A stretch of 64,000 nt of DNA from Acheta domesticus (taxonomy: Eukaryota > Arthropoda > Insecta > Orthoptera > Gryllidae), in assembly GCA_031308135.1 (NCBI GenBank), contig JAHLJT010003656.1:73116984-73180983 (forward strand), read 5' to 3'. A program made the translations under genes and the position numbers. Below, piece by piece: positions 47,001 to 54,978 of the stretch. The notes under the pieces were generated by a model. The model was not told the DNA's origin. It saw only the letters and a program-made list of their open reading frames with translations, and did not search any database. Position 1 is the stretch's first letter. The number at the start of each line of letters is the position of its first letter.

Positions 47001-50000
47001 AAAACAGTCACGCTTTGCTGCTACAAGGCTCATTTTCACCCACTTGGCAGCAGCATCTTTGCTGTTGCAGGCTACTAGTTTTATTGTTTTTGCCTTCAGC
47101 TACGAATAATTAAAAAAAATACTGTTTTAAAATTCTTGATGTTGAATCTAAACCATTCGCCTCTAAATGTCGTATGTTTCAATGCCTTCTCATACGAAAT
47201 AAGAGTTTAGTAAATATTAATTTGAATAAAAACTGTTTCCATCGATCGTCTAAAATAATTTGGAACCACTGAATAGAAGTATACTTACTCTCATTATATC
47301 ATAAACGAATTCTCTGCCCCTGTAACTACTTCAAGTGTTGCTTGTATGTACTCAATTACTATTTATTCAATTATCCAAGAGAATGTGTCAATTTTGTCCG
47401 TACACTAACGAAAGATAAATCGTGTTAATTAATGTAATTTATTCCTAATAATAATAATAGGTAGTAAATATTGTCTTGTGATCTTCTTTTACCCTTCCTG
47501 TGAATTGCATTATTTTTAAATTTGCCTTTCTTTTATGTACCAACGAAAGGGAGTCATTCTCATGTACCATACGCAATACTTCGAACTCTGCTCTGGGAAG
47601 AGTTGTTTCGTAGCGGTGTGCGGTTCTGTCATCCATTCATGGAAAAGTGATGAAGGGGAGAAAGTGGTTCCGGCGATGTGCCTGGTATTTTCCGGGCCAC
47701 GATGCTCTGAATTCAGCTCATTGGGCACTCATAATTTAAACAATTCCTGGCTTCTTGATACAACTCTCTGTCTTATTGATACATGCTGGCTGATCAACAA
47801 CCTGCTTCATTGAAACAGAAGGCTTTTTGGAATTCTGGGACAAAACTTTTTTTTCTGACAAAAAAAGCCACTTTCCCTGCGTTGTTAAAACATTTTCTCT
47901 ATACCACATTTACGAGAAAATTAAGAAAACTTTTTCATATAAATAGCTCCCAAATCGAGTATTTTCCTCACCGATTTTTTGCTACATTACGTAACCTCAC
48001 AATACGAGAACGTTAAAAATAACTTTTTCGGTATCAGAGAACTAATTATATTTTCTGTAGGAATATCTACAAGATTGTCTACAGCGTTACATAACTGTCT
48101 CCACTTGAAGTTAACGAAACAGTGAAAATAGATATAATGTGACATGGTAGTTACATGCTCTCGTAAAATGAGGGAATGGCGCGCATGTTACTGTCGTCAA
48201 CTTGTAAAGAGCAGAGAAGTGCGAAATTTGTGGACCAAAGAGCATAATTCTAGTGAAATTCACTGGGATATGCGTGGCGTGTGTTGAGACGACTGAGTGG
48301 ACCGTAGTAATATCTCCAGGTGGCATACATTCGTCCAAGAGGGCTATACTCCAACCAAATGAAGTTCTATGAACAGGACATTTTGAAAGGTCTTTTGTGA
48401 TTTTTTTTTGTTTTAGTATCAATTAAATTTTTTGTTAAAAAATATTGTGCGATACTTTCCCATCTGCCCTCTTAGAAATAATACAGTACTATTGAAATAC
48501 GTCAGCAGAGATGAAAGATGTTAGCGGCATTATACCAATTGTCTGAAATTATTCAATAATAGAGAATTTCGTGGTGCAAAAATGTATCTCGTACGAACTT
48601 AAAACGTCATTTGAGTTTTGGAAAGGTTTTTGACCTAATTATTTTGAATAGTTTGTAAGTTAATTGAAAAACAGTTCCTTCTCAAGGACACCATGTTTTC
48701 GGGATAGCAAAGTACAATAAAGAATTTGGTAAAACGAATTGAGATATTACTTCAACGGATTCTTCGAGAATTGTGTAAGTAGAGAGTTTTAAAACCATTC
48801 ACACTATTTAATCTCTTACTCAGATTTCTATTAAGTGAAGACTCCGGGAATGACATTATCTTGTTTCTTATCATAGGTGGTTCAGTAAGCGATTACGTAA
48901 CCATCATCTTGAAAGTATTGAACATAACTTCTCGTGATTTGACGAAACACCTCATGCTGTCGAAAATTTGTGGTGCAGGAATATCGTGGTGAGAAGTTCG
49001 GGATAAAAATGTACCATTTAGTACTGAAATCCATCATTTGAAGCTAAAATTGTACAAATCGTACTTGTGCTTACTCCAGTCATAACAATAATTTGAACTC
49101 TGTCAAGTTATTTTACTTCCGATATATTTTAATTTCGATAATGATGGTGAATTCCACCAAAACATGTTTATGGTTTGGATTTTTTACAAGCGAATCATTA
49201 GTAATCACTAATGAGGCTTTAAGGAAAATTTGTAAATATTCTCCTGTTAATATTAATATTTATATTTCCCAATAATGCTTTGTAGAGTTGAAACGATATT
49301 TACTTATCGACATTGACATTATGTTTACCTTGTTGTTACTCGTAAAAGTCATGTCTGCAGGAAATTTATTTCTCTTCCTGTCGGACACTCACACCTAGAA
49401 AATATTTTTTGTAACTGAAATTATGTGTTAAAAGTGGATAAAATCGGAATAATTAAAAGATGTGAGGCAAGCGAATGCTGAGATATGCATTTGTTTCTTC
49501 ACACACACACAAAGTCCCATCGTAGCCCATCCCGTTGTCCCCAAGTATAGCTTCGGGAAGCCGAAATGTTCCGTTTTCAAAAAGACAGTAACTCACTAAC
49601 AATATTACATAGAATGCGCGAAAAATGAATAAATCCTTCGGTAGCTGAGTATTGTCGTGTTTTTAAGTTCATTACACCAAGCGTAGGTGGCACAACCTAA
49701 AACAAGACTCTTTGCTGGACCTCCTTTTTCATTATTTGTTTCTTTCTTTCTTGCATATCACTAGAGTAATATAAAGTATTGTAAAGGTACAGCAAAATGC
49801 AGCAAACCGGAATTTTCGAAGGAAAAACTCGTTTACTGAGTTTCTGATAACGAAAATGTGGACTATTCTTGTTGTTACTTGTAGTACATAGTAGTAAATT
49901 GTAGTAAATTTTCTCTAACACATGTGGTCAGAATCCAAGTTTGATGTGAACTTGATACCGAAATATTGGTTGAAGGCAAAACGTCTGCCCGTCTGTGAAC

Positions 50001-51703
50001 AACTAGCGGTAAAACCGTAAAAAGGATTTTCACCAAAATTAGTAATTCCCGATCCATCTGGTTGATGTGGCCCCTTGAATTTGAACAAGCCCCTCCAATT
50101 TTTCAAAAATATTATCAATTTTCGCAATTTCAATCAAAATGTGTGGGAAATATTGAAATTCAAAAATTCTCAAAAATGGATCCAAATGTTTTCTTTAATT
50201 TGATTAACTTTCATTTCAACGAAAATGAGATTTGTACCATTCTCTTAAGAGTCCATTACGCTATTCGACAATAAAATTTAATCAAACAATTTGGTGTCAT
50301 TTTTTTTTAATTTTGAAAATGTCCCGCGGGCTTCTTGTAAAGTATCCCGCAAGAATAAAATATCGGTTTTAAATTCAAGAGACCGCGACATCAGCCGGAT
50401 CGATTGGTGAATATTAATTTTGGTAAAAATCGTGCTGATGATTTAGCCGCTAGCGTTGTTCACAAACAGTTGTTTTGCCGACAATCGACATTTCGGTATT
50501 AAGAAAAGACAAAACACGGATTATGATTGCACAACGTGTTACATGAAGTAATTTACTAGGGACAAGATTGATCACGTTTTTGTTACCGGTGGACGACAAT
50601 CAGAGTTTTTGGGTCGAAAATTCTCCGTTTTTGCCCGGAGCATTACAATACTTTGCTATTGCGGAAGCAGTAGCAAGAAAGTAATAAAAGACCGCAACAT
50701 TTCGTTGTTCCTGTTGTTTTCATTGATAAAAAAGAACTATGTAGAAACATGCATTTTCATTAATAAACAACTATTGCCTAAAATTCGTAATGTCCCTTCT
50801 TAAAGAAGTACATAGTCATGCCCATATTAAGGAAATATATGGTCAGCATGTATATAAATGTTTATGCTTTTGTACGTTTCTTCACTAGTAGCACGTTATC
50901 AAGAACGCGGAAAAGTATTCCAACGTAAACAAGGTATTTGTAGTTATCTAACGCCTTTATCTTTTATGCGCATTACAATATTACTCTTACGCATTAACAT
51001 CATTAAATTGATTTCGTATACAATTTTACTCATTGTCAGAATTGATAAAAAAATCTACGGCATTTCGGAATCCTACCAATTCGATGATTTGCAATAAATG
51101 TAAATAAGATGAGATTGTAAAGAAATGTTCTTGCTTTAAATTTAAAATCAGTACATAAATATGTTGAAATTAAACTATTAATATTTTTAAGTGCTTTAAC
51201 AAAAATGGTGCATAAAATACTGGTATAAAAACAATAATTTAATTTTTTAACTTGATAACGCATACAGTTTTTGAAATGCGTGGTTTAACAAAATTCAATT
51301 GAAGTAAAAGTCACTTGAAATTATTTAAATGCCCTCAAAAAATAAAATTTAGAATGAAAATTTAAAACCACATCTGGAAATCTTCGTAGATTCAAATTTA
51401 TTTTAAGTATTTAAATTAGTAAAACCCTATGCGTGATACAATTCTGCAACAAAGTATACAACTCACAACAATGTCCACGCAGTACGGCAGTAAAGCCGTT
51501 TTCTTATTTTTCCTCATTTGAAGTATGTTGCTAAACTAGTTGGAAAACATTCGACTATCGATATCCAAGAGCATGTGTCGACGGTGAGGTTAAGCTTACT
51601 TTTCTTTCAGCAGCTGGATAGCTTCCTTAGGAACTTCGCCATTCGTAACGACCACTTTCGGGCGGCGTGTTTCGCCGCCGGCACCCGCTGCTGCGTTGCT
51701 CAT
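25575..51703 (-). CDS. GRHPR: GRHPR glyoxylate/hydroxypyruvate reductase, whole gene (5 exons joined)
   Basis: Encodes a D-isomer-specific 2-hydroxyacid dehydrogenase that reduces glyoxylate to glycolate and hydroxypyruvate to D-glycerate with NAD(P)H, mainly in cytosol. The coding parts are 51600..51703, 41912..42232, 39796..40130, 34408..34533 and 25575..25693 (1005 bases, 334 residues; the human enzyme has 328). All introns are GT-AG and phases match. The nucleotide-binding motif GFGGIG spans residues 167-172. The catalytic triad fits Arg252 (NVSRG), Glu281 (DVTTPEP) and His300 (TPHIGSAT). The start is the only ATG that puts [15 protein letters not shown], the usual N-terminal strand-helix, in frame. 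Introns are about 9.4, 1.8, 5.3 and 8.7 kb and full of repeats. No disabling change is seen, so it appears functional. Confidence 0.93.
25694..26889 (-). other. GRHPR intron 4, unassigned part
   Basis: AT-rich intronic sequence. Short frames only; nothing recognised. Confidence 0.4.
26890..27935 (+). repeat. F1 dispersed repeat, copy with both arms
   Basis: The left arm starts 'agagagaaagttatgtaatg' and runs to 'gaacaacgctagcgg'. A MITE interrupts at 27138..27490. The F1 sequence then resumes in opposite-arm order ('cgttcagccgatttcctcc', 'cttgaatttaaaaccgata', a G-run, 'catgaagcccccgggac') and passes into interior modules. The arm-to-arm arrangement shows F1 can be palindromic. Confidence 0.6.
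27138..27490. mobile_element. MITE nested in F1
   Basis: Inverted ends of about 30 bases: 'cgaataatatttctgtctac' plus 'ttgacagctag' at the left, and its near-exact inverse ending 'gaaatattattcg' at the right. The interior (about 300 bases) encodes nothing recognised. Confidence 0.65.
27936..29182. other. GRHPR intron 4, unassigned part with an ATT microsatellite
   Basis: Short frames without recognisable domains. A perfect (ATT)n run lies at about 29073..29118. Confidence 0.4.
29183..30069 (-). mobile_element. mariner element with internal deletion
   Basis: Terminal repeats are 'cattgagttggtgcaaatga' and, at the right on the other strand, 'tattgggttgatgcaaatga', flanked by TA at 29181..29182 and 30070..30071. 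The minus strand carries C-terminal mariner transposase: the segment [20 protein letters not shown] near 29870, and the signature [20 protein letters not shown] near 29480 with the third catalytic Asp. At about 887 bases it is roughly 400 shorter than a full mariner. A run of Ts at 29537..29555 replaces the NDNARPH-type block that normally supplies the second Asp. Confidence 0.85.
30072..30485. other. GRHPR intron 4, unassigned
   Basis: No gene. Contains 'acacgtgtgtcgcgacaagg' and other CG-rich words, unusual for the surrounding AT-rich intron. Confidence 0.35.
30715..30890. repeat. Tandem repeat, about 38-base unit
   Basis: Four to five degenerate units combine 'agctctt', 'tggttcacgccc' or 'gggctcataccc', and 'gcggaagcg' or 'gcggcagcagc'. 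The position just after a TATA-like word suggests an LTR leader. Confidence 0.6.
31190..31350. repeat. Purine-rich tandem repeat, about 21-40-base unit
   Basis: The unit 'acggagccgggagcagaaga' recurs at least five times with small changes and spacers of 'gccagaagagg' type. It explains the overlapping 100-codon frames on both strands. Confidence 0.7.
32149..32679. other. GRHPR intron 4, unassigned
   Basis: No recognised gene or repeat boundary. Confidence 0.35.
32680..32870 (+). mobile_element. SINE family A, 3' fragment
   Basis: Resembles the last third of the SINE at 16097..16737: 'gtccctgctgcggcggtgcc', 'gtgccggatctcatgttcca' and the tail 'attagtcacttacgaggcta'. The tRNA-like head is missing, or too diverged to recognise. 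Confidence 0.55.
33120..33184. repeat. AT dinucleotide microsatellite
   Basis: A run of (TA)n with a few interruptions; the 64-codon frame across it is an artefact. Confidence 0.9.
33386..33642. mobile_element. Small MITE
   Basis: Inverted 14-15-base ends, 'aattgaggcgctcag' at 33386 and its inverse 'ctgagcgcctcaatt' at 33629, enclose about 230 non-coding bases. Confidence 0.6.
33663..34392. mobile_element. Non-autonomous TIR element abutting GRHPR exon 4
   Basis: The ends are inverted ('agggagttttagcgccaggc' at left, 'gtggcgctaaaactccct' at right) with an ATT triplet on both sides (33660..33662 and 34393..34395). It contains no transposase. The termini resemble those of the 139-base MITE at 17231, which also has a 3-base target. 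It ends only 12 bases inside intron 4 from the exon 4 donor. Confidence 0.75.
34408..34533 (-). CDS. GRHPR: GRHPR exon 4
   Basis: Acceptor 'cttgctctttcctcccgcag', donor A/GTAAGTAC. The exon finishes a Glu codon and encodes [20 protein letters not shown] then [20 protein letters not shown] and C. It holds Glu281 of the catalytic triad (DVTTPEP) and part of the substrate-side helix. Both junctions are phase 1, matching exons 3 and 5. Confidence 0.95.
34631..34705 (+). mobile_element. SINE family A, tRNA-like head only
   Basis: 'aggtgtggctcagggcatca' (A-box) and 'gtccgaggttcgagtc' (B-box) match the head of the SINE at 16097. The body is absent. It lies about 100 bases upstream of exon 4 in intron 3. 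Confidence 0.6.
34706..36014. other. GRHPR intron 3, unassigned
   Basis: No gene recognised. The phrase 'aggtaagacgttatgacttc' occurs at about 34309 and again at 35303, so a diverged relative of the 33663 element may lie near 34890..35330, but I could not find its ends. Confidence 0.35.
36015..36213. mobile_element. About 200-bp palindromic MITE, copy 1
   Basis: Arms 'taagctgctgatttttgcct' and the inverse '...aaaatccgcaactta' extend through 'tttttatccttcaattaaaa' and 'cagtattttaggttac' to a centre rich in 'attatattataat'. The whole element is one hairpin. A second copy lies 2.5 kb away at 38565. Confidence 0.85.
36620..36880 (-). mobile_element. SINE family B
   Basis: The minus strand starts with a tRNA-like head: 'gacgaggtgactaagagcgt' (A-box region) and 'gcgagttcgagttccgcc' (B-box). 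A body with 'cgtgtatctcatgtatgtgt' and a GC-rich section follow. Related heads occur at 44935..45140 and 45365..45505. Confidence 0.65.
36881..38564. other. GRHPR intron 3, unassigned
   Basis: AT-rich. It includes a small triple direct repeat of 'gcacgtaagagtttacaata' at about 37833..37890. No gene recognised. Confidence 0.4.
38565..38764. mobile_element. About 200-bp palindromic MITE, copy 2
   Basis: Same hairpin family as 36015..36213: 'taagctgcggacttttgcct' at the left and 'aaaaaatccgcagctta' at the right. Confidence 0.85.
38972..39512 (-). mobile_element. SINE family A, near full-length copy
   Basis: The minus-strand head has A-box 'aggtggctcaggg' and B-box 'agggttcgagttcc'. The body and tail follow the 16097 copy, ending with 'gtgggactaatgatcttagc'. 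It lies directly before the MITE at 39516. Confidence 0.75.
39516..39748. mobile_element. Exon-adjacent MITE, copy 1
   Basis: Ends 'tcctgcgatttttctaac' and the inverse 'gttagaaaaatcgcacta', next to TA. The interior has inverted 'ggaatatgtcacggtatttc' and 'gatattccat' plus a near-perfect central palindrome ('cgactgtatcgagcagtgct'). Two relatives lie at 40155 and 42256. This copy ends about 46 bases from the GRHPR exon 3 donor. Confidence 0.8.
39796..40130 (-). CDS. GRHPR: GRHPR exon 3 (nucleotide-binding domain)
   Basis: Acceptor 'ccctccatgtgcag', donor G/GTAAGTG. The exon encodes [18 protein letters not shown], then the Rossmann motif [39 protein letters not shown] and [13 protein letters not shown] with catalytic Arg252. 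Residue 142 is split over the acceptor. The exon is very GC rich and Ala/Arg rich compared with exons 1, 4 and 5, which explains long antisense frames of 96 and 208 codons that should be ignored. Confidence 0.96.
40155..40389. mobile_element. Exon-adjacent MITE, copy 2
   Basis: Ends 'tatacttcggtttttctttc' and the inverse 'gaaaaaacgaagtata'. Inner arms are 'ggcgcacggggtgtgtcaat' and its inverse, 'aatatttcacggtatttcgc' and 'gcgaaataccgcgggatatt'. It begins about 25 bases from the acceptor of exon 3, inside intron 2. Confidence 0.85.
40422..40915 (-). mobile_element. SINE family A, copy with TG microsatellite
   Basis: Same order as 38972..39512 in the same orientation: tail 'taggtcattggtcccgtaag', body, (TG)n at about 40651..40670, then a decayed head with 'gggaattcgaaacctaggac'. 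Confidence 0.7.
40916..41235 (-). repeat. F1 dispersed repeat, arm
   Basis: Contains 'gtccaaggggcttcatgtaa', 'aaatatcggtttcaaattca' and 'cggtttagccgctagcgttg', in the order of the F1 reverse arm, and ends 'tttcggtatcaaggac'. Intronic in GRHPR intron 2. Confidence 0.6.
41247..41332. repeat. Near-perfect hairpin
   Basis: An arm of about 37 bases beginning 'gggccgtgaccaaggctacc' pairs with an inverted copy ending 'ggttgccttggtcacggccc' around a loop of about 12 bases ('acagccggactt'). Only one or two mismatches are seen. Confidence 0.9.
41335..41490 (+). mobile_element. SINE family A, 3' fragment feeding a satellite
   Basis: 'gaagcagttcccgccgggag', 'cctgattgggaaattccccg', 'caagcc' and 'gcgcggatctca' match the SINE body. 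The fragment runs directly into the tandem array at 41493. Confidence 0.6.
41493..41878. repeat. Satellite array, six monomers of about 65-68 bases
   Basis: The consensus monomer begins 'gatcattcactacgttaaca', continues 'gaacgaacgaccataacagt' and 'tgacgaccccggtcagcccg', and ends 'ggggcccc'. The first monomer differs most, reading 'gaatgaccaaagcagttgac', which is the SINE A tail sequence. The array ends 34 bases from the GRHPR exon 2 donor at 41912. Confidence 0.9.
41912..42232 (-). CDS. GRHPR: GRHPR exon 2
   Basis: Acceptor 'gttcctccgcctgcgcag', donor CA/GTGAGT. The first base completes Lys35. It encodes [20 protein letters not shown], then [59 protein letters not shown] and [13 protein letters not shown]. 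These are the substrate-binding domain and the start of the coenzyme domain; [10 protein letters not shown] and [12 protein letters not shown] are family signatures. GC content is extreme, with runs of Ala and Arg codons. Its first 42 bases are copied five times at 45.5-46.4 kb. Confidence 0.95.
42256..42478. mobile_element. Exon-adjacent MITE, copy 3
   Basis: 'tatatttggtttttcgttct', 'ggcgcacgggggtgtgtcga' and 'aatatctcacggtatttcgt' match copy 2 in the same orientation. The right arm ('acacacccccgtgctccaag') is shorter. It begins about 24 bases from the acceptor of exon 2. Confidence 0.8.
42690..43965 (-). repeat. F1 dispersed repeat, long reverse copy
   Basis: Shows the F1 interior in reverse: two modules about 306 bases apart marked 'cttgcggataatgtgcaatt' (42866) and 'cgccgataatgtaaatatta' (43172). 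These are followed by 'ggggcttcatataaagtacc', 'gttcaggcgctagcagtgat' and 'tttcggtatcaaggacccc', the F1 arm. Confidence 0.65.
43985..44065. repeat. AT-rich microsatellite
   Basis: Interrupted (TA)n with 'tagatatagatatatagata' variants; the 72-codon frame across it is an artefact. Confidence 0.9.
44066..44934. other. GRHPR intron 1, unassigned
   Basis: No gene recognised. The words 'actccgtaccgcacgcgc' (44309) and 'tacggagtgccgcacgcgcc' (44691) share a core, with part inverted, and may mark a decayed element. Confidence 0.35.
44935..45140 (-). mobile_element. SINE family B, head and short body
   Basis: Minus-strand head 'gtgtctgagaacgctaaagc' and B-box 'gcgggttcgagacccgcc', followed by a body with 'gtgtgtctgtatgttcgtgt'. 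It is bordered by ATT/ATC microsatellites at 45140..45190. Confidence 0.6.
45200..46560 (-). repeat. Tandem array of GRHPR exon-2 heads with upstream intron (six units)
   Basis: Units of about 185-237 bases recur, marked by 'aaggtgagccttcaatattt'-type sequence near 45236, 45648, 45848, 46069, 46303 and 46491. Five units carry a decayed copy of the first 42 or so bases of GRHPR exon 2 (heads at about 45540..45581, 45728..45769, 45922..45964, 46156..46197 and 46379..46420). In sense orientation each head follows an AG, as at a splice acceptor. The best copy (45728..45769) reads [13 protein letters not shown], against [13 protein letters not shown] in the real exon. Others have stops or changed residues. 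The first unit is interrupted by a SINE B. Confidence 0.85.
45365..45505 (-). mobile_element. SINE family B inserted in the exon-head array
   Basis: Minus-strand 'ggtggccgagatcgctaaga' and B-box 'gtgtgttcgagttctgcc' match the other family B heads. Its insertion explains the double spacing (412 instead of about 200 bases) between the first two array units. Confidence 0.6.
46565..49779. other. GRHPR intron 1, unassigned
   Basis: About 3.2 kb with frames up to 103 codons (47445..47813 and 48111..48422) on both strands. None shows a recognisable domain or exon structure. A 92-codon plus frame and a 70-codon minus frame overlap at 47.5-47.8 kb, so at most one could be meaningful. Confidence 0.4.
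49780..50690 (+). repeat. F1 dispersed repeat, palindromic copy
   Basis: The left arm ('actgagtttctgataacgaa', 'acacatgtggtcagaatcc', 'cgaaatattggttgaaggca', 'tgtgaacaactagcgg') and the inverted right arm ('gccgctagcgttgttcacaa', 'tttcggtattaagaaaagac', 'agtagcaagaaagtaataaa') enclose a short interior. It is the most complete two-armed F1 copy in the window, about 0.9 kb. Confidence 0.7.
50691..51599. other. GRHPR intron 1, unassigned
   Basis: AT-rich; several 64-79-codon frames without recognisable content. Confidence 0.4.
51600..51703 (-). CDS. GRHPR: GRHPR exon 1 (start codon)
   Basis: Minus-strand ATG at 51703..51701 opens [20 protein letters not shown] then [14 protein letters not shown], and two bases (AA) of Lys35 before donor [23 protein letters not shown] is the expected first strand and helix of the substrate-binding domain. 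The first dozen residues are Ala/Gly rich and poorly conserved; no mitochondrial or peroxisomal N-signal is obvious. Phase 2 at the donor matches exon 2. Confidence 0.93.
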
Positions 51704-51850
51704 TGTTTGCGGCTGGTTCTCGAACTGATAGCACTTACACACGCCCACACCTCGATGACAGACGACAGAGATGCGATGCCATCTGTGTCTGTTTCCAAGC
51801 GCGATGGTAGCGCTCCTGTGTTCATCTCCTTTACTCAGTGAAAGGAAGAG
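51704..51850 (-). promoter_or_regulatory. Probable GRHPR 5' UTR and promoter region
   Basis: GC-balanced sequence just upstream of the start codon, higher in CG dinucleotides than its AT-rich flanks. No TATA box is evident. An initiator cannot be fixed without transcript data. Confidence 0.4.
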
Positions 51851-52195
51851 GTGGAGGGGGGGAGAAAAGGCGGTGAATTCGATTTCCGAATAGCTTGCTT
51901 CAACAATTTTTAGGATTGTAATAATTAAAAAACATAATGTAAGTTGCAGAAATATCCCACTTGTTTATCAATACAAAATATTCAATTACGTCATCTAAAG
52001 ATTACTGTTATTCCTTATTTTTTAAATAAGACCGCAAGTACTCGGATTAATCTGTAGTAATAGTTGCTAAACAGAAGAATTGCTTTAGTTTGGAAAAACT
52101 TTTGGGGCCTCGCTTTCATTTTACTAGATAAAAAACTAATATCAACAACAAAAAGACTGTAATAGACTCATGCGTCTTACCGGAACTTACTTACA
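51851..52195. other. Intergenic upstream of GRHPR, nothing recognised
   Basis: Short AT-rich stretch between the GRHPR promoter region and a LINE 3' end. Confidence 0.4.
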
Positions 52196-52199
52196 CAAA

Positions 52200-52640
52200 C
52201 ATGGTCACCAACAAAAGCACATGTTACCAAACTTCAGAGATGCCAAAGAAAGATGGAACGAAAAATCCTCCAAGTCAGCTTAAAAGATAGAATTAAAAAC
52301 ACTGACAAGGAGCAGAACAGGTATCGATGATGCAGCGACGGCGGCTGACATGGAAATGGTGTGGACACGTCATGAGGATGGACTCACAACACTGGACCTA
52401 CATCACAACAGAATGGGATTCTATGGAGGGCTGACGCTATCCAAGGAGACAACACACAGATGGCACGAAACCTTCAAGAAAAAGTGTGGGAACACCTGGT
52501 CGAGAGCAGCTAAAGACAGAGAAATTTGGAGAAAATTATTAGTGTTGTGTATATAATTCAATTATGAAAACCATCAAACCAAATTTGTACCCTGCTTGCA
52601 GGAGGCCTTTGCCCTTAACGGGTTTGCTACAGGCTAATAA
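52200..52640 (+). pseudogene. LINE ORF2 3' end with tail
   Basis: Frameshifted plus-strand sequence of the C-terminal ORF2 region. MERKILQVSLKDRIKN comes first, then the WKWCGHVMRMD block, WTYITTEWD, and HRWHETFKKKCGNTWSRAAK before DREIWRK. This W-GHV-RM and W-RAA-DR-W order is typical of the far C-terminus of insect non-LTR retrotransposons. The 3' UTR 'ggaggcctttgcccttaacg' leads to a (TAATAA)-like tail at about 52635..52650. It is a 5'-truncated insertion. Confidence 0.8.
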
Positions 52641-53661
52641 TAACAATAATAGTTGCTAATGTCAGTCTAAGTATTTGATAAATTAAGAAAAATGTATATT
52701 TATTCAAAGGATTTATTGGAAAATGGCTCAGAAAAAAATAAAGCATACATCTTCTGTATCTGAAAAGTTTGCTTAAACGATTTTCATTTTTCAGTTAATA
52801 CTTTATTTATTCCGAAAATAGCACTTCGATGCGTAGAGTTTCACTAAAATAGGAAGTTATCCTTCTGGAAATGTAATAATAGAAGGAAGTAGGGCATTAG
52901 TGTTCATTAGTTTTGAAAAGTCTCTTTAGTACTCCTTGACACACTGTCACACACAGTTGCGGATCGATGATTCATTCACATTCACTAACGTCGCTGCTGC
53001 TATCTGTAATTTGTTGTTGCGAGTTTCTTTTATTCCTTGGCATATTCCGTTAACGTCATCTTCCTTCTTGTACAGTTTGTTATGTGGTATCTCCCACATG
53101 CCCCTCCACACTCACGACATGCATTTTTTGTTCGGCGCCTGGTAAATAGTGGTCTGGTATATTTTGGGATGGAAACCGTGTACCGCCAAGCGGGTTACAC
53201 CATGCCTCAGTTCATACCCAGGTCTTGTCCATTCTCGTCCTGCCATTGCGTTTGTGGTGTAGAAGTCCTCACATATGCTCTCTTGCTTCGGTTTTCTTTA
53301 TTCAAGGCTGGCTTTTGCTGCTGCAGAGAATAGTAGCAGAAACTTCACTCTTAGGTCGTCTAGTAGGAAGTTTCCTTAGCTAGGACGTATGTCAGTCTTG
53401 ATGGTGTGTATTTGGACATGCCGAGGGCTCGTTTCAGGTAGATCCTCTACATATCCTCTCCGAGTAGTGCATTTTCTTTTTTGTGGAGAATGGCCATATC
53501 AGTGTGATCCCACATCAGGCTACGGGGATGACTTTGGCTTCGAACGGTTGCATTGCTATACTAAAGACATTTCTCTGAGGTGTTTTATTTCATTTATACT
53601 TCAGGAGTGCAGCTGCAATTCTCTTGGTGATATGCAATGTAAAGCTCCTTCAGGTAGTCTG
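52641..53661. other. Intergenic, nothing recognised
   Basis: Several frames of 69-98 codons on the plus strand (52936..53333 and 53389..53664) with no recognisable domain. Confidence 0.35.
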
Positions 53662-53669
53662 TAGTGTTT

Positions 53670-54970
53670 AGAGCCGGTCAAAACGCATTCTATTATCGAT
53701 CGTTCTTGCCGACTTTGCTTTCTCAGTCTCGGAGCCTCGAGCCTCGCGCCTCGCGCGCGCGCTCCCTATCTGCCTGTTGAAAACTACACGTAGGTCTCAC
53801 TCAAGAATCGAAACTATCGGAACCGCCCCATTCTCGGCTGTTCTCGTCAGTATCGGTCGGTATCCGCAGACTCGGCAGAAGCGGCCGCTGCCGGGCGCTC
53901 GGCGCAGGTTCGGCGGCTCGGCAGCTCGACGTAACTGCGGGATATAAGGTCATTACGTACTGTGCTGGCAGAACTCTTTCATTTAATTGTCATTGATTAA
54001 TTATAATCGCAATAAAATACAATTTCAATTTATCTATTAATTGGTTGAAAAGTAGCAATCTCTCTATTAATTGCAAATAACTTTAGAGAGAAAATAATAC
54101 AATTTTTGAAATAATTAAAAGTAAAAAATGTGCAGAAAGTAATTTAAAATCAACTTTTTATCAATATCAATAAAATAGAATAAAAATAAAAAGTAAAATA
54201 ATTTTCATCAATTGTTTTTACATTGTGAATTATTACACAATATTGAAATAAAAGTTACTAATTGGAATCTCTAATAACGTAAATGAACCTGCACTTTATT
54301 TTCAAGTAAGCAAAGAAAGTAATGATAAAAGTTAACATTCCAGAATTATATATGAAAGCACAAAAATATTTGTTAAGGGAAAAATAATTCATTTTATACC
54401 TATTGTTATGTCATTTACGTTTTTTACACATTCGAATGTAAGGCATATTTATTAAAAACAAATATTTATATTAATTTCATCATTACATAATAAAAACGCA
54501 TATGCGAATCAAAATTGAAAAGGGTACTGTTCTTCCCTGTGTGAAAACGTCCTTTCGTCACTGGGCACAATTTATTTTGTAACAGTTGATGTAAGCCGCC
54601 ATAGCCTCTGAATTTGGTGAAACAATTGGCGGACAAACAACGCTGCCCTCTGCAAATCAGCCTATTCAACTCCTTGCCCTATCGCCACACACGGGTAGAG
54701 TTTTCAGAAATTCGAAATACATAATTAATTATAATATACTAGCCAGACTGCCTCGAGTTTGAGCTATACTAAACGGTGGCGAGAGCTCCGGTGACGCCTC
54801 CAGCATTTATTCGACACGGTCAGTGCACATCGATAACAGGCCAAGTTTCGGTATCGTTCGTTCTCGATAATGGTAGTTCCGGAACTGGCATTCTCGGACA
54901 CAGTAGTATCGGCGCGCCTGGTATCGCCACCGAGAACGAACGGAACTGAGGGCGTTTTTGTCCGGCTCTA
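53670..54970. mobile_element. Non-autonomous hAT element (1301 bp)
   Basis: Ends 'tagagccggtcaaaacgc' and, inverted at the right, 'tagagccggacaaaaacgcc'. A perfect 8-bp target duplication 'gtagtgtt' lies at 53662..53669 and 54971..54978. GC-rich subterminal regions flank an AT-rich middle without transposase. The 8-bp duplication and short termini define it as hAT. Confidence 0.9.
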
Positions 54971-54978
54971 GTAGTGTT